The position numbers were made by a program, and so were the translations under genes. From CALBPI01 sp039700805 (GTDB lineage: Bacteria; Pseudomonadota; Gammaproteobacteria; Steroidobacterales; Woeseiaceae): a stretch of 9,001 bases of DNA. This document shows, piece after piece, positions 1 to 6,990 of this stretch (positions are counted from its first letter, which is position 1; the number at the start of each line of letters is the position of its first letter). The stretch lies in NCBI GenBank assembly GCA_039700805.1, contig JBCAZE010000129.1, forward strand, positions 1 to 9,001, given 5' to 3'. The notes under the pieces were generated by a model. The model had not been told where the DNA came from and ran no database searches. It saw nothing but the letters and a program-made list of their open reading frames with translations.

Positions 1-1173
1 TACACCGCTAAAGAACGCGTCCACCGCGAACAGTCGTTACTGATCCCAGGCCTTGTCAACACGCACACACACGCCGCGATGGCACTCATGCGTGGTATCG
101 CCGATGACGTCGCGCTGGAAGCATGGCTCAACGATCACATTTGGCCCCTCGAAGCCCAACACGTCGGTACGGACTTTGTGCGAGATGGCACGCGACTGGC
201 CTTGGCCGAAATGATCAAGGGTGGCATCACCTGCTTCAACGACATGTATTTCTCGCCCGACATCGTCGCCGAAGTTGCGTCCGAGATCCGCATGCGCGCG
301 TCGATCGGGCTCATCGTCATCGATTTCCCAACCGTTTGGGCCACGGGCCCAGATGAATACCTCAGCAAAGCGCAGATCGTTTACGACAGTTTCGCGAGCA
401 ATCCACTCATATCGATGCAATTCGCGCCACATTCGCCGTATACCGTCAGTGAAGCAACGTTGGCTCGGGTTCGCACACAAGCCGACCAGCTTGATATCGG
501 TGTCCATATGCATATCCACGAGACAGCGACCGAAGTCGACAACCACATCAACGCTCACGGCGAACGGCCGCTGGCGCAGCTCGAGCGCATGGGCATGTTG
601 AATGGCAATTTGCTCGCCGTTCATATGACGCAACTGACTGATGACGAGATTGCGCTGTGTGCCAAGCGACGCGTCAACATCGCGCACTGCCCGGAATCCA
701 ACCTGAAACTCGCGAGTGGCATGGCACCGATCGGAAGGCTGATCGCAGAAGGCGTCAATGTGTCACTCGGCACCGATGGCGCAGCGAGCAACAATGACCT
801 CGACATGTTGGGCGAGATGCGGACCGCGGCACTACTCGGCAAAGCGGTGGCTAGCGATGCCTCGGCATTACCCGCGGCAACCGTACTGCGCATGGCAACT
901 AGCAACGGCGCCCGATCGTTAGGCATCAACGATCGAACCGGCTCGCTGGAAACTGGGAAATACGCAGACATCACCTGCGTCAGGCTTGATAAACTGCATG
1001 CATCACCGACCTATGACCCGCTTGCGACGTTGGTTTACAGCGCAGGCCGCGAGGATGTCACCGATGTTTGGGTCGCTGGAAAGCCACTCCTCAAGAACGG
1101 TGAACTCACCACAATCGACGAACGCGCTGTGCTTGAGCGCACACAAGAATGGAATAGAAGGCTGTCAAAATGA
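1..1173 (+). CDS. mtaD: 5-methylthioadenosine/S-adenosylhomocysteine deaminase (TRZ/ATZ amidohydrolase), 5' end missing
   Basis: This is a metal-dependent cytosolic deaminase of the amidohydrolase superfamily. The family converts S-adenosylhomocysteine and 5'-methylthioadenosine to the inosyl forms plus ammonia. The frame is open from base 1, so the gene starts upstream. The window shows 390 residues, and about 50 N-terminal residues of a usual ~440 are missing; the internal ATG at 79 lies after the first metal motif and cannot be the start. Numbered from the first codon seen, the metal ligands are H22 and H24 (PGLVNTHTH), H208 (AVHMTQL) and D259 (LGTDGA). Other family motifs are HMHIHET (169-175), HCPESN (229-234) and FNDMYF. 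The TGA stop overlaps the ubiG ATG (ATGA at 1170), so the two are probably coupled. A different ring-amine substrate within the TRZ/ATZ family is possible, but the ubiG neighbour favours SAH. Confidence 0.9.
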   Translation, partial: YTAKERVHREQSLLIPGLVNTHTHAAMALMRGIADDVALEAWLNDHIWPLEAQHVGTDFVRDGTRLALAEMIKGGITCFNDMYFSPDIVAEVASEIRMRASIGLIVIDFPTVWATGPDEYLSKAQIVYDSFASNPLISMQFAPHSPYTVSEATLARVRTQADQLDIGVHMHIHETATEVDNHINAHGERPLAQLERMGMLNGNLLAVHMTQLTDDEIALCAKRRVNIAHCPESNLKLASGMAPIGRLIAEGVNVSLGTDGAASNNDLDMLGEMRTAALLGKAVASDASALPAATVLRMATSNGARSLGINDRTGSLETGKYADITCVRLDKLHASPTYDPLATLVYSAGREDVTDVWVAGKPLLKNGELTTIDERAVLERTQEWNRRLSK

Positions 1174-1883
1174 GCGACGCAAACACTAACGTCGATGCCG
1201 CTGAAATCTCACGTTTCGATGCCGTCTCATCACGCTGGTGGGATCCTGAGGGAGAATTCGCCCCACTGCATCGCATCAATCCGTTGCGGCTCGACTTTGT
1301 TGCCGAACGCGTCGCGCTGTCTGATGCCAAAGTTTTAGACATCGGTTGCGGCGGTGGCTTGTTCGCCGAAGCTCTCGCTGAGGCCGGTGCCAACGTGACC
1401 GGCATCGATATGGCGCCCGGTGGTCTCAAGGTCGCAAAATTACATCTGCTCGAAAGTGGCTTTGATATCGACTACCAGCAATCGACGGCCGAAGCATTTG
1501 CGAGCCAACATGCCGGCGCGTTTGATGTCGTGACCTGCCTGGAGATGTTAGAGCACGTCCCTGCCCCAGAGCACGTGATTGCGGCGGCAGCAACGCTGGT
1601 CAAACCGGGCGGCGACATCGTGTTCTCAACAATCAACAGGACCGCCAAGGCGTTCGCATTGGCCATCGTCGGCGCAGAGTACATACTAAACTGGGTGCCA
1701 CGAGGTACCCATGAGTTCCAGAAGTTTATTCAGCCTTCCGAACTCGACCAGGCCGCTCGCGCGGCGGGGCTCTCGATCCAGTCGCTCGCTGGCCTTGAAT
1801 ATGACCCGCTTGGCGATCGCTTCTTCATCTCGGGCAACGTCGACGTCAACTATTTTGCGCACTACAAACGACCTCATGAATGA
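1170..1883 (+). CDS. ubiG: Ubiquinone biosynthesis O-methyltransferase UbiG
   Basis: UbiG is a SAM-dependent class I methyltransferase that performs both O-methylations in ubiquinone synthesis, associated with the inner membrane and the Ubi complex. The product is 237 residues, against about 240 in E. coli. The SAM-binding motif I is VLDIGCGGG at 55-63, with the acidic motif-II residue D80 in GIDMA. The motif CLEMLEHV lies at 123-130 and KPGGDIVFST follows. The segment around PRGTHEFQKF (177-186) matches the loop that UbiG uses to touch membranes and is diagnostic against other methyltransferases. The ATG sits in an ATGA overlap with mtaD, and no closer start is needed. The 3' end overlaps the next gene by 8 bases (ATGAATGA). 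The SAH by-product is a substrate of the upstream enzyme. Confidence 0.96.
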   Translation: MSDANTNVDAAEISRFDAVSSRWWDPEGEFAPLHRINPLRLDFVAERVALSDAKVLDIGCGGGLFAEALAEAGANVTGIDMAPGGLKVAKLHLLESGFDIDYQQSTAEAFASQHAGAFDVVTCLEMLEHVPAPEHVIAAAATLVKPGGDIVFSTINRTAKAFALAIVGAEYILNWVPRGTHEFQKFIQPSELDQAARAAGLSIQSLAGLEYDPLGDRFFISGNVDVNYFAHYKRPHE

Positions 1884-2577
1884 TCGAGCGGCACCGCAAG
1901 CGGTGTTGTTTGACCTTGACGGCACGCTGATCGACACCGCAGATGATCTCGTTGACGCGCTGTTTGCAGCGTGCGCGGCTTTGTCTCAACCCACTCCAGA
2001 TCGCGCTCGTGCGCGACAGCGGGTCGGCAATGGGAGTGTCGGGCTTGTCAAACTCGCCTTTGGCGATCAATGGAGCTCACGTCACGACCAAGCGGTAGAG
2101 GTGTTGTTGTCACACTATGCGACACATATCGCGAAACAGTCTGCGCTATATCCCGGGCTCGATGATTTGCTGACACAACTCGATGCGGCTGGAGTTCCAT
2201 GGGGTATCGTTACCAACAAACCAGAACACTTGACGCACTTATTGCTAAACGCACTGGGCCTTCACGAAAGAACAGGCTGCATCGTAGGCGCGGATACCCT
2301 ACCCGTTAGGAAACCAGACCCGGCACCGCTGACTTTTGCCGCGGGTATCTTAAAGACACTACCGCAGGATTGTGTTTATATCGGCGACCATGAACGTGAC
2401 ATGGTTGCTGCGAGAGCCGCTCACATGCGTTGTCTTGCCGCGAGCTACGGTTACATCGAGACCGACGATGACCCTTATCGCTGGGGTGCCGATGCGGTGA
2501 TTGACACATCGAAAGACATCACGTCGTCTCTCACTGCGCTTGGCATGTTGACGCGTCGACAAGAGCAACTCGCATGA
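1876..2577 (+). CDS. mupP: HAD-family phosphatase, probable MupP (MurNAc-6-phosphate phosphatase), Gph-like
   Basis: This is a 233-residue HAD-IA phosphatase. Motif I is LFDLDGTLIDT with nucleophile D13 and acid/base D15, motif II has T113 (IVTNKP), motif III has K146 (RKPDPAPL), and motif IV is GDHERD with D171 and D175. The helical cap follows motif I (VGNGSVGLVKLAFG). Such proteins are often annotated phosphoglycolate phosphatase (gph). Two points favour MupP, the enzyme that dephosphorylates N-acetylmuramate 6-phosphate in peptidoglycan recycling. One is the C-terminal motif YGYI..DDP..WGAD (191-206), which I recall in Pseudomonas MupP and not in E. coli Gph. The other is its position directly after ubiG, as in Pseudomonas. 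The ATG at 1876 overlaps ubiG by 8 bases. An in-frame ATG at 1711 would overlap ubiG by 173 bases and is unlikely. The substrate is inferred; the HAD phosphatase call is firm. Confidence 0.88.
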   Translation: MNDRAAPQAVLFDLDGTLIDTADDLVDALFAACAALSQPTPDRARARQRVGNGSVGLVKLAFGDQWSSRHDQAVEVLLSHYATHIAKQSALYPGLDDLLTQLDAAGVPWGIVTNKPEHLTHLLLNALGLHERTGCIVGADTLPVRKPDPAPLTFAAGILKTLPQDCVYIGDHERDMVAARAAHMRCLAASYGYIETDDDPYRWGADAVIDTSKDITSSLTALGMLTRRQEQLA

Positions 2578-3884
2578 TCGATTTGCGCGCCCTTCTTGAT
2601 TCACCACAATTCTGGCCGGCGCTGCTGTTGATTCTTGCGCTTGGCATTGGGCTCGGCATCCTGATCGAATGGCTGTTTGCGCGACGGGCTGCCGTTCGGC
2701 AAACCATCGATATCGCACGCCTCGAGGAGAAAATTCAGCTACAAGATCAGGTCGCTGAGGAGCGCGAACAGCTGATGAATCTCGTCGAGAGTCAATTGTC
2801 TGGCACGTTTGGTGACCTTGCGCGCAAGACAATGCAAAGCAACAGCGAGACATTCCTTAAACTTGCCGAGCAAAATCTGAAAGCACAACATGAAAAGGCG
2901 GATCATCTCTTAGCACAACGGGAAAAATCGGTAGAGGGCCTCGTCAAACCGATCGAAGCAGCTCTCAAGCGTAGTGAGACGCAAATCGCCGCGCTTGAAA
3001 AGGCAAGAAGCGAGGCCTACGGCGGCATCACTGAACAACTGCTCAATATGCAGAAGATGACCACCAATCTGCAGTCGGAAACACGCAACCTCATCACAGC
3101 GCTCAGACGACCTGAAGTGCGTGGCCAATGGGGCGAGATTACGCTTCGTCGACTAGTCGAGATGGCCGGCATGGTTGAGCACTGCGATTTCGTCGAGCAA
3201 GACACCGTGCGTGATGAGGAAGGTAAGGCGCTGCGGCCCGACCTTATTGTTCGGATGCCGGACCAGCGAGAGCTTGTCGTCGATGTCAAAACACCGCTTG
3301 ATGCTTACTTAAGTGCCGTCGAGGCCGCTGATGATGCGACGCGCACCGAGCACCTGAAGCGTCACGAAAGAAAGGTTCGCGAGCGCATCAATGAACTGGC
3401 CAAAAAGTCCTATTGGTCGCAGTTCAAGAACAGCCCTGAGTTTGTCATCCTCTTCATACCCGGGGATCAGTTCCTCACCGCGGCGCTCAACGAAAACCCC
3501 TCATTAATCGATGACGCTTTACGGCAGAACATTATTCTCGCCACACCGACGAGCTTTGTTGCGCTCTTAAAAGCGGTGGCCTATGGCTGGAACCAATTAG
3601 CGTTAGCCGAAAACGCTGAACAGATACGAACGCTCGCGATTGACCTTCACAGCAGACTTGGTGCATTCACAGGACACCTCGCAAAGATTGGGCGTCAGCT
3701 CGATGGCAGCGTCAAGGCGTACAATCAAGCCGTCGGCTCCATGGAGCGTAATGTCTTGCCGGGTGCACGAAAATTCGTTGAACTCGGCATCCCGGCAAAG
3801 AAAGCACTGGACGACATCCCTGCGTTGGAGACACGACCACGCGAGTCGACAACAGCCAATAACGACAAAGACACTGAAGAATGA
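2574..3884 (+). CDS. rmuC: DNA recombination protein RmuC homologue
   Basis: RmuC is a predicted nuclease-related protein that limits recombination at inverted repeats in E. coli; its biochemical activity is poorly defined. This 436-residue product (E. coli about 475) has one N-terminal membrane helix at about 13-35, then a long charged coiled coil at about 45-175, then the RmuC core. The core begins RRPEVRGQWGEITLRRL (178-194), a family signature. A PD-(D/E)xK-like arrangement is visible with P222-D223 in RPDLIV and D237-V-K239 in VVDVKTPLDAY. FIPGDQFL and AYGWNQ are further family motifs. The last 20 residues are polar and probably disordered. The ATG lies in an ATGA overlap with the phosphatase, and its stop lies in an ATGA overlap with the next gene. 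A cytosolic nuclease-like domain held at the membrane is the expected layout. Confidence 0.93.
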   Translation: MIDLRALLDSPQFWPALLLILALGIGLGILIEWLFARRAAVRQTIDIARLEEKIQLQDQVAEEREQLMNLVESQLSGTFGDLARKTMQSNSETFLKLAEQNLKAQHEKADHLLAQREKSVEGLVKPIEAALKRSETQIAALEKARSEAYGGITEQLLNMQKMTTNLQSETRNLITALRRPEVRGQWGEITLRRLVEMAGMVEHCDFVEQDTVRDEEGKALRPDLIVRMPDQRELVVDVKTPLDAYLSAVEAADDATRTEHLKRHERKVRERINELAKKSYWSQFKNSPEFVILFIPGDQFLTAALNENPSLIDDALRQNIILATPTSFVALLKAVAYGWNQLALAENAEQIRTLAIDLHSRLGAFTGHLAKIGRQLDGSVKAYNQAVGSMERNVLPGARKFVELGIPAKKALDDIPALETRPRESTTANNDKDTEE

Positions 3885-4576
3885 GCGAAATCTCGCGCTC
3901 AGACGACATGGGCATTGGCGCCCATTGCATGCAGTTAGGCTGCACGTTTGCAGCACCTCAAGAGGCAGAAGCATGGCGCGCCGCCAGCGCACTGCGTGAC
4001 GCTATCCTCGCGAGCGCGACGACCAGCAAAGAAGCATCGGTATGTCGTGTCCAGCTGCAATGGTGGTCTGAAGAAATCACCCGACTCGTGAACGCCGAAC
4101 CCAGGCATCCAGTTAGCAAAGGGTTTGCATCGCATGGGCAAATCACTGATCACACGGCAGCGCTGATGCAGGATTGGCTCGTGCTTGCCGAGCGGCTCAT
4201 TGACAACGTCGCCGCGGAATCTTTCACAGACACGCGCGTTGCCGCCTATCGCCATCATGGCGTCACCATGCAAATCGCTGCGGGCGCACCGATCGACGCC
4301 GGTGCTGACTACCGCGATGCGAGCCTCGCGCTCTCAACGCTTGACGAGGCGATTGCCAGCGCCGACCCAGCAATTTCGAATGCAGTGCTTGAAAGCTTCG
4401 ATCAACCGGCGCCATCGCCTCAACTGCCGGCTAGCCACTGGATTGCCGCTAAGCTTGCGGTCGACCTGCATCAAGCCAATGCACAGCGCCGGCGAATACC
4501 GGGCAAGCTATACTTACTCATCAAAGCATGGCGGCTGGCTCGTCAGCATCAACGCCTTACGGAATCCAACCAATGA
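3881..4576 (+). CDS. Squalene/phytoene synthase-like protein, probably non-catalytic
   Basis: I recognise this 231-residue product only at superfamily level. It carries a segment typical of squalene/phytoene synthase-like proteins and the related mitochondrial factor NDUFAF6: VQLQWWSEEI (57-66) followed by RHPVSKG (75-81). It ends with WRLARQHQRL, resembling the Trp/Arg-rich end of short bacterial relatives. True synthases are about 270-300 residues and carry two DxxxD motifs that bind the diphosphate through magnesium. Here the expected first site reads ALRDAILASATT (37-48), with a single Asp and no pair, and I find no second DxxxD in the middle, where GVTMQIAAGA (127-136) sits. A catalytic role is therefore doubtful. 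A binding or assembly role, as for NDUFAF6 in respiratory complex I, is possible but not shown. No signal peptide or membrane helix is evident. ATGA overlaps tie it to rmuC and yciK. Confidence 0.72.
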   Translation: MSEISRSDDMGIGAHCMQLGCTFAAPQEAEAWRAASALRDAILASATTSKEASVCRVQLQWWSEEITRLVNAEPRHPVSKGFASHGQITDHTAALMQDWLVLAERLIDNVAAESFTDTRVAAYRHHGVTMQIAAGAPIDAGADYRDASLALSTLDEAIASADPAISNAVLESFDQPAPSPQLPASHWIAAKLAVDLHQANAQRRRIPGKLYLLIKAWRLARQHQRLTESNQ

Positions 4577-5331
4577 CTCAGCCTTCGAAAGACACGCTCT
4601 CTCAGTTTGCTCCCGCGAAAAACGCGCTCGATGACAAGGTGATTTTGATCACGGGTGCTAGCGATGGCATTGGCAAAGCGCTGACGAAAGCCTGCTCAGC
4701 GGCAGGCGCAACCGTCATCATGCTGGGCCGCAGTGAAAAGAAATTAGCCGCGATCTATGACGAAATCACGAAAGAAGGTCTTGCGGAGCCAGTGATGCTG
4801 CCGCTCGATTTTATGAAGGCAGATGGCGGCGTCTATCTCAGCATCGCAGAACAGATCGAGAAGGACTTCGGACGTCTTGATGGACTCGTACACTGCGCTG
4901 CGATACTTGGTGAAATGACGGATATCGAAGAATACGACGCAGCCGTCTGGCAGCAAGTCATGCATGTTAATGCGACCGTGCCGTTCGCCCTCAGTAAAGT
5001 GTGTATTCCGCTCCTCAAAAAAGCGAAAGGTGCCGCTGTGTTTGCGAGCAGCAGTGTCGGGCGGAAAGGCCGCGCGTTCTGGGGCGCCTACGCCGTTTCT
5101 AAGTTTGCCGTGGAAGGCTTCGCGCAGACGCTCGCTGACGAAATGAGCGAAAGTGACGTGCGGGTTAACGTTGTGAATCCCGGTGCGACACGCACGGATA
5201 TGCGCCTACAAGCCTATCCGGCAGAAGACCGCTCCCAACTGAAGACGCCCGAAGAAGTCCTAGGCCCGTTCTTGTATTTCCTATGCGACGAACCCGGAGG
5301 CGTGAGCGGTCTCAGCGTGGACTCTCAGTAA
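4573..5331 (+). CDS. yciK: Short-chain dehydrogenase/reductase YciK
   Basis: This is an NAD(P)-dependent oxidoreductase of the classical SDR family with a Rossmann fold; the physiological substrate of YciK is not known. The 252 residues equal the length of E. coli YciK. The cofactor motif TGASDGIG is at 27-34, N133 lies in MHVNATV, the catalytic serine is S160 within SSSVGRKGRAFWGAY, and Y173 and K177 form YxxxK. NPGATRTDMR (202-211) and LKTPEEV are YciK-type motifs. One oddity: the usual NAG motif after beta-4 (HNAG in E. coli) reads HCAA (108-111). The ATG at 4573 in an ATGA overlap gives the expected length. An in-frame ATG at 4528 would add 15 unrelated residues and overlap the previous gene by 49 bases. 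It is the last gene of the + operon and faces rluB. Confidence 0.94.
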   Translation: MTQPSKDTLSQFAPAKNALDDKVILITGASDGIGKALTKACSAAGATVIMLGRSEKKLAAIYDEITKEGLAEPVMLPLDFMKADGGVYLSIAEQIEKDFGRLDGLVHCAAILGEMTDIEEYDAAVWQQVMHVNATVPFALSKVCIPLLKKAKGAAVFASSSVGRKGRAFWGAYAVSKFAVEGFAQTLADEMSESDVRVNVVNPGATRTDMRLQAYPAEDRSQLKTPEEVLGPFLYFLCDEPGGVSGLSVDSQ

Positions 5332-5337
5332 ACGCGA

Positions 5338-6138
5338 CTAACGTCGTTTGCGTGTTCTGAATTGGCGCCCCGCTCGGCTCGCACGACTCGGGGCATCTGG
5401 CGGCTTTAACCCCACCGATTGGTGGACCGCCTTGATCTCCGTGAAGTTCATTTCACGATAGCGTCCACGCTGAAGATCCGGCGGCAAGGTCAATGGGCCA
5501 TAAGCGGTTCGAATCAGTCGACTCACTTGACAGCCAACCGCCTCCCACAGTCGACGGACTTCACGATTTCGGCCTTCTTTGAGACTGACTTCATACCATC
5601 GGTTAGCTCCCTGGCCACCGGACAGCCGAAGGTCGGTGAAATGCGCCATACCGTCATCCAACTCGACGCCCGTTCTCAATTGCTCGAGCGCCTCATCACT
5701 GACCGTGCCGTTAACACGGCAGGCATATTGACGTCCGATCTCGTATGACGGATGCATCAAGCGATTGGCGAGCTCCCCGTCGGTGGTGAGGATCAGCAAA
5801 CCGGATGTTGCGATGTCTAGCCGGCCTACCGACACCCAACGTTTCAAGCCGGGTTTTGGCAGACGATCAAAGATGGTCTTTCGACCTTCTGGGTCTTTCC
5901 GTGAGCAAATCTCACCGATGGGCTTGTGATAGAGCAAGTGGCGATGGCGCGCGCCGCGAGAAGCCTTGATACTGACTGGCTTACCGTCAAGCTCGATCTT
6001 CTCATCGCCGTTCAAGGTAACGCCGAGTGTTGCAACCTCACCGTTTATTTTTAGTTGGCCTGCAGCAATCTTGCGTTCGATCTCCCGGCGCGACCCGTAT
6101 CCCGCGGCTGCAAGCACTTTTTGGGCTCGCTCGGCCAT
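5338..6138 (-). CDS. rluB: 23S rRNA pseudouridine synthase B
   Basis: RluB isomerises uridine 2605 (E. coli numbering) of 23S rRNA to pseudouridine. The 266-residue product has an N-terminal S4 RNA-binding domain (about 3-60, RAQKVLAAAGYGSRREIE) and then a RsuA-type catalytic domain. Catalytic D108 lies in GRLDIATSG (105-113), followed by LTTDGELANRLMHP. SRKDPEGRKTIFDRLP (79-94) is characteristic of RluB rather than RluE or RluF. KEGRNREVRRLWEAVG (187-202) is the second conserved block. The last 20 residues are rich in Arg, typical of rRNA-binding tails. The start codon shares one base with the scpB stop (TGATG), so translation is probably coupled. The TAG stop lies 6 bases from the converging yciK stop. 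Confidence 0.95.
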   Translation of the reverse strand: MAERAQKVLAAAGYGSRREIERKIAAGQLKINGEVATLGVTLNGDEKIELDGKPVSIKASRGARHRHLLYHKPIGEICSRKDPEGRKTIFDRLPKPGLKRWVSVGRLDIATSGLLILTTDGELANRLMHPSYEIGRQYACRVNGTVSDEALEQLRTGVELDDGMAHFTDLRLSGGQGANRWYEVSLKEGRNREVRRLWEAVGCQVSRLIRTAYGPLTLPPDLQRGRYREMNFTEIKAVHQSVGLKPPDAPSRASRAGRQFRTRKRR

Positions 6139-6965
6139 CAGCCAGCCTTTTGGGTATCCGCAATGTCCGACGCCTCTTCGGATGCTTCGGCGGCTTCTTC
6201 TGACTCAGCCGTTGGGTCGGCACTGTCGCCGTCCTCGGTCACCGTCGCATCAATATCATCTGGTGATTCGACAGACGTATCCGCTGACGCCGCCTCAGCC
6301 TCATCGCCTTCTGTTGCAGGCGCATCAACTTCCTCGGTAGATTCTGCTTCACTCGGCAATTGCGCAATCGCAGGCGGGTTGTTGCTGCCATCCTCGACGG
6401 TCGGCAGATCCAACTGAATCTTCAAGCTTTCGATATCGGTGAGTTCAGCCAGCGATGGAAGATCATCGAGCTTCTTGAGATTGAAGTAATCCAGGAATGC
6501 TTTGGTTGTGCCAAACATTGCAGGCTTGCCGGGCACATCCCGATGACCCACAACACGCACCCACTCTCTCTCGAGCATACTGCGAATGATGTTGCTGCTG
6601 ACTGCTACGCCACGGACATCTTCGATTTCGCCACGCGTAATTGGCTGGCGATACGCGATCAATGCCAGTGTCTCAAAGAAAGCGCGCGAGTAACGCGGTG
6701 GTCTTTCTTCAAACAACGCCACCAGTGACGTGCCCATCGTTTGACGCACCTGAATACGGAATCCAGAGGCCACTTCCAATAACTCAATGCCACGTGGCTC
6801 ATAGTCTTCAACCAACGCTTTCAGCGCTTCACGTAGATCCGGCTTGGAAACATCTTTCCCATCCGGTGCACCCTGAGCCACCTTTAGCAGCGCATCGATG
6901 TTGAGTGGATCCTGAGAGGCGAGCAAGGCCGCTTCAAGTAAATATTTGAGATCGTCTGGTTGCAT
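6138..6965 (-). CDS. scpB: Segregation and condensation protein B, with long acidic tail
   Basis: ScpB is the winged-helix (kite) partner of kleisin ScpA in the SMC-ScpAB complex, which organises and segregates the chromosome. The 275 residues include a conserved core of about 1-190. The core contains FFETLALIAYRQPITRGEIE (97-116), an ScpB signature, then RGVAVSSNIIRSML, GKPAMFGTTKAFLDYFNL (146-163) and KLDDLPSLAEL. The usual family length is about 180-200; here residues 191-272 add a tail with no Lys or Arg and 28 Asp/Glu in the first 80 positions, rich also in Ala, Ser and Thr. The tail is probably disordered. The ATG at 6965 has no strong Shine-Dalgarno, and 25 bases separate it from the scpA stop. 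The 3' end overlaps rluB by one base. Confidence 0.94.
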   Translation of the reverse strand: MQPDDLKYLLEAALLASQDPLNIDALLKVAQGAPDGKDVSKPDLREALKALVEDYEPRGIELLEVASGFRIQVRQTMGTSLVALFEERPPRYSRAFFETLALIAYRQPITRGEIEDVRGVAVSSNIIRSMLEREWVRVVGHRDVPGKPAMFGTTKAFLDYFNLKKLDDLPSLAELTDIESLKIQLDLPTVEDGSNNPPAIAQLPSEAESTEEVDAPATEGDEAEAASADTSVESPDDIDATVTEDGDSADPTAESEEAAEASEEASDIADTQKAG

Positions 6966-6990
6966 GATTTAGGTCCGTGGTCAGTCGCGA

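Noticed and set aside
37..687. Long antisense open frame opposite mtaD
   Set aside because: It mirrors a strongly conserved coding sequence and shows no recognisable domain; a codon-bias shadow. The same holds for the antisense frame at 2359-2853 opposite mupP/rmuC.
1812..1823. GCGATCGC-type octamer here and near 8982, as possible dispersed repeats
   Set aside because: Only two clear copies in 9 kb, both inside coding sequence; no enrichment beyond chance.
1711..1875. In-frame ATG at 1711 giving a longer HAD phosphatase
   Set aside because: The added residues overlap ubiG by more than 170 bases and resemble no HAD N-terminus; ATG 1876 places the DxDGT motif at the normal distance.
4528..4572. 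In-frame ATG at 4528 giving a longer YciK
   Set aside because: ATG 4573 yields exactly the E. coli length and an ATGA overlap like the other junctions of the operon.
5332..5353. Small imperfect hairpin (ACGC / GCGT with GAC / GTC inside) over the yciK-rluB junction
   Set aside because: Short, needs a 4-base bulge, and lacks a T-run; not distinguishable from chance.
5367..5394. Inverted repeat GCCCCG / CGGGGC inside the end of rluB, a possible terminator between the converging operons
   Set aside because: The stem is only 6 bp with a 16-base loop, has no T-run on either strand, and lies within rluB coding sequence.
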